Shown here one piece after another: positions 55,056 through 56,371 of a stretch of DNA of 56,371 nucleotides. Position 1 is the first letter of the stretch. Every line of letters begins with the position of its first letter. The notes below the pieces were generated by a model. The model ran no database searches. It saw only the letters and a program-made list of their open reading frames with translations, and was not told the origin of the DNA. Made by a program: the position numbers and the translations under genes. Source of the DNA: Paludibacter sp. (GTDB taxonomy: Bacteria > Bacteroidota > Bacteroidia > Bacteroidales > Paludibacteraceae); NCBI GenBank assembly GCA_028690665.1, contig JAQVAV010000020.1, positions 1-56,371 on the forward strand, read 5' to 3'.

Positions 55056-55396
55056 TTTTTCATTTTTTTTGAATACCTCATTTTTTATAAAGCACTCGTT
55101 TGTAAACATAATTTTCTTAAAGCACAGTTTTACTATTTGTTAAAACAATTTTCGAAAGTGTTATAATTGCTTTCTTTCTTCCGCATAGTTAGATAATTCT
55201 TGTATATATTGTATACTTTTGTGTCCTCCTTTCTATTTTAATGGAAATGGAATTTTCGGGCAAGACTTGGTGGACTCTAATTCATTCTAAGTCTTGCTTT
55301 TATATTATTTAAAGCTAACTATTAAATTTAATTGTACTTGATTGTAAATTTAGAAAAAGATAAAAACGAACTTTCATTGCTTGTTATACCACATAA
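55056..55396. other. Gene-free stretch with one hairpin before the methyltransferase
   Basis: 340 bases. GCAAGACTT (55260-55268) and AAGTCTTGC (55289-55297) form a 9-bp stem with a 20-nt loop, followed on the plus strand by TTTTAT. No plus-strand gene ends here. On the minus strand it lies 100 bases beyond the methyltransferase stop, without a U-run. The rest is AT-rich without features. Confidence 0.5.
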
Positions 55397-56224
55397 TTAT
55401 TCATTTTTACAAATAGCAAGTAAATCAGTTGATAACACCAGATCATTGCTGAATTCAATATCACTAACTGTATATTTAAATTCAAAATCGTTTTTAACGG
55501 AATTTTCCATAGAATTATTAGAAAGATTGACTTTTCTAAATCCCTTTAATAATCGATATATTTTTACTTGAAATTTAAGTAAAAATATTCTAATGAAATT
55601 TGGATAAATAATTAGTGTGCAAGGTAAAGTGATGTTCCGTTGAATTTTATCCCTTGAAATTTCTTTCGTAACAAGCTCTGATTTAGAGCCAATTTTAAGT
55701 ATCTCTACTGTATTGAACTGTTTTAATAATAACCGTTTTAAACTTAACTCAGAATACTCTTTCAGATGATATATATTCCAAGGCCTTTGAATTATATTAA
55801 ATAATCGATTACGTTTGTCCGGCGTTGATATTAATAAATAGCCATTAGGTTTTAATAAACTTTTTAGTTTATTTATATACTCTTTATTATTTGTCACATG
55901 TTCGATTACCTGAAATGAAGTAATAACATCAAATTTTTCATCATTTAATTCGGAAACTAAGCAATACTCAATATTCGTTGCTTTATATTTATTTTTGGCA
56001 AACTCAATAGTTTCATGGCTGATATCAACAGCTTTTACGTGTTCTGCTAATAATGATAGAGAATAGGACCCGTAACCAGACCCACATCCATAATCTAAAA
56101 CTCGTTTTCCTATTATAAATTTTTCTGCAAATTGATAAGTTGCAATATGCATTAAATGGTTGTAAAATTCAGCCTCATCAGTAATAACTTCATCTATAAT
56201 GTGTCTTTCACCAGTGTTTTTCAT
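55397..56224 (-). CDS. SAM-dependent class I methyltransferase (UbiE/UbiG-like fold)
   Basis: A 275-residue protein. The SAM-binding motif VLDYGCGSGYGSYSL (about 43-57) is complete, followed by VKAVDISHETIEFAKNKY (motif II region) and FDVITSFQVIEHV (motif near 105-117), and LLKPNGYLLISTPD. Residues about 195-275 are a less conserved tail. This fold acts on small molecules or sugars and is common in polysaccharide and quinone pathways; neighbours give no hint. The gene is complete and ends 150 bases short of the window edge. The final 147 bases (56225-56371) show nothing recognisable. Confidence 0.85.
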   Translation of the reverse strand: MKNTGERHIIDEVITDEAEFYNHLMHIATYQFAEKFIIGKRVLDYGCGSGYGSYSLSLLAEHVKAVDISHETIEFAKNKYKATNIEYCLVSELNDEKFDVITSFQVIEHVTNNKEYINKLKSLLKPNGYLLISTPDKRNRLFNIIQRPWNIYHLKEYSELSLKRLLLKQFNTVEILKIGSKSELVTKEISRDKIQRNITLPCTLIIYPNFIRIFLLKFQVKIYRLLKGFRKVNLSNNSMENSVKNDFEFKYTVSDIEFSNDLVLSTDLLAICKNE

Positions 56225-56371
56225 TGTTTAATTTACGTTTAATTATTTATACTAGACTTTATTTCGATTAATATTATATAACACTGTAACTCAATGTAAT
56301 TCTCAAATTATGTAGTCCACAAGCAAGTTCCATGACTAAATCGTCAAAACCAAACTTGTGACACCTAAAGC

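Overview
The window looks like a low-GC chromosome segment of a Bacteroidota bacterium, most likely of the Bacteroidales. The evidence is a fused MurF-alanine racemase, -7 promoter elements of the form TAnnTTTG, two proteins with Por-type (type IX secretion) C-terminal sorting domains, surface lipoproteins with a Cys-Asp or Cys-Ser start, and a PIN-PhoH protein. I cannot name the genus from sequence alone. I saw no rRNA, tRNA or CRISPR array.

Layout. 1-3.5 kb: a type IX secreted protein and an MBOAT/SGNH pair for cell-surface O-acetylation. 3.5-4.8 kb: a lone attC-like site, a 21-bp tandem repeat and a decayed IS256-family transposase. 4.8-7.3 kb: two MFS transporters. 7.7-11.6 kb: an outer-membrane barrel and two convergent surface lipoproteins. 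11.8-28.8 kb: housekeeping genes (phoH, MATE pump, rpsA, metallophosphoesterase, murF-alr, Usp-like, grpE, dnaJ, TPR protein, gyrA, GSCFA protein). 28.8-44.2 kb: a large hexuronate-catabolism locus. 44.3-45.5 kb: another MFS transporter. 45.6-51.2 kb: an array of integron-like gene cassettes without an integrase. 51.4-55.1 kb: an unknown gene, a barrel protein and a lipoprotein pseudogene with three lesions. 55.4-56.2 kb: a SAM methyltransferase.

The uronate locus is almost a complete pathway. ExuT-like MFS imports hexuronates. UxaC makes fructuronate and tagaturonate. A UxaE-like epimerase links the two. An SDR reduces fructuronate to mannonate, UxuA dehydrates it to KDG, and KDG kinase and KDPG aldolase finish the route. 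A LacI-family regulator sits between the divergent arms, with two matching palindromic operators 74 bp apart. Downstream on the same strand are a second PfkB kinase, a LarA-family (nickel-pincer) racemase/epimerase homologue, a PdxB-like dehydrogenase and 6-phosphogluconate dehydrogenase.

The most unusual part is the 45.6-51.2 kb array. Five long imperfect palindromes (95-135 bp) separate minus-strand segments holding a SIMPL-domain protein, a radical-SAM protein, a segment without a convincing gene, and a type IX secreted GH5 glycanase. Three of the four complete segments begin with GTTAG and end with its exact complement over 10 bases, as expected of integron cassettes. The radical-SAM and GH5 segments have almost no room for a promoter. 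A sixth site of the same kind at 3.6 kb, and a duplicated module (attC-like site plus nine 21-bp repeats) at 3.6-4.0 kb and 51.0-51.4 kb, suggest the same mobile system has acted at two places in the window.
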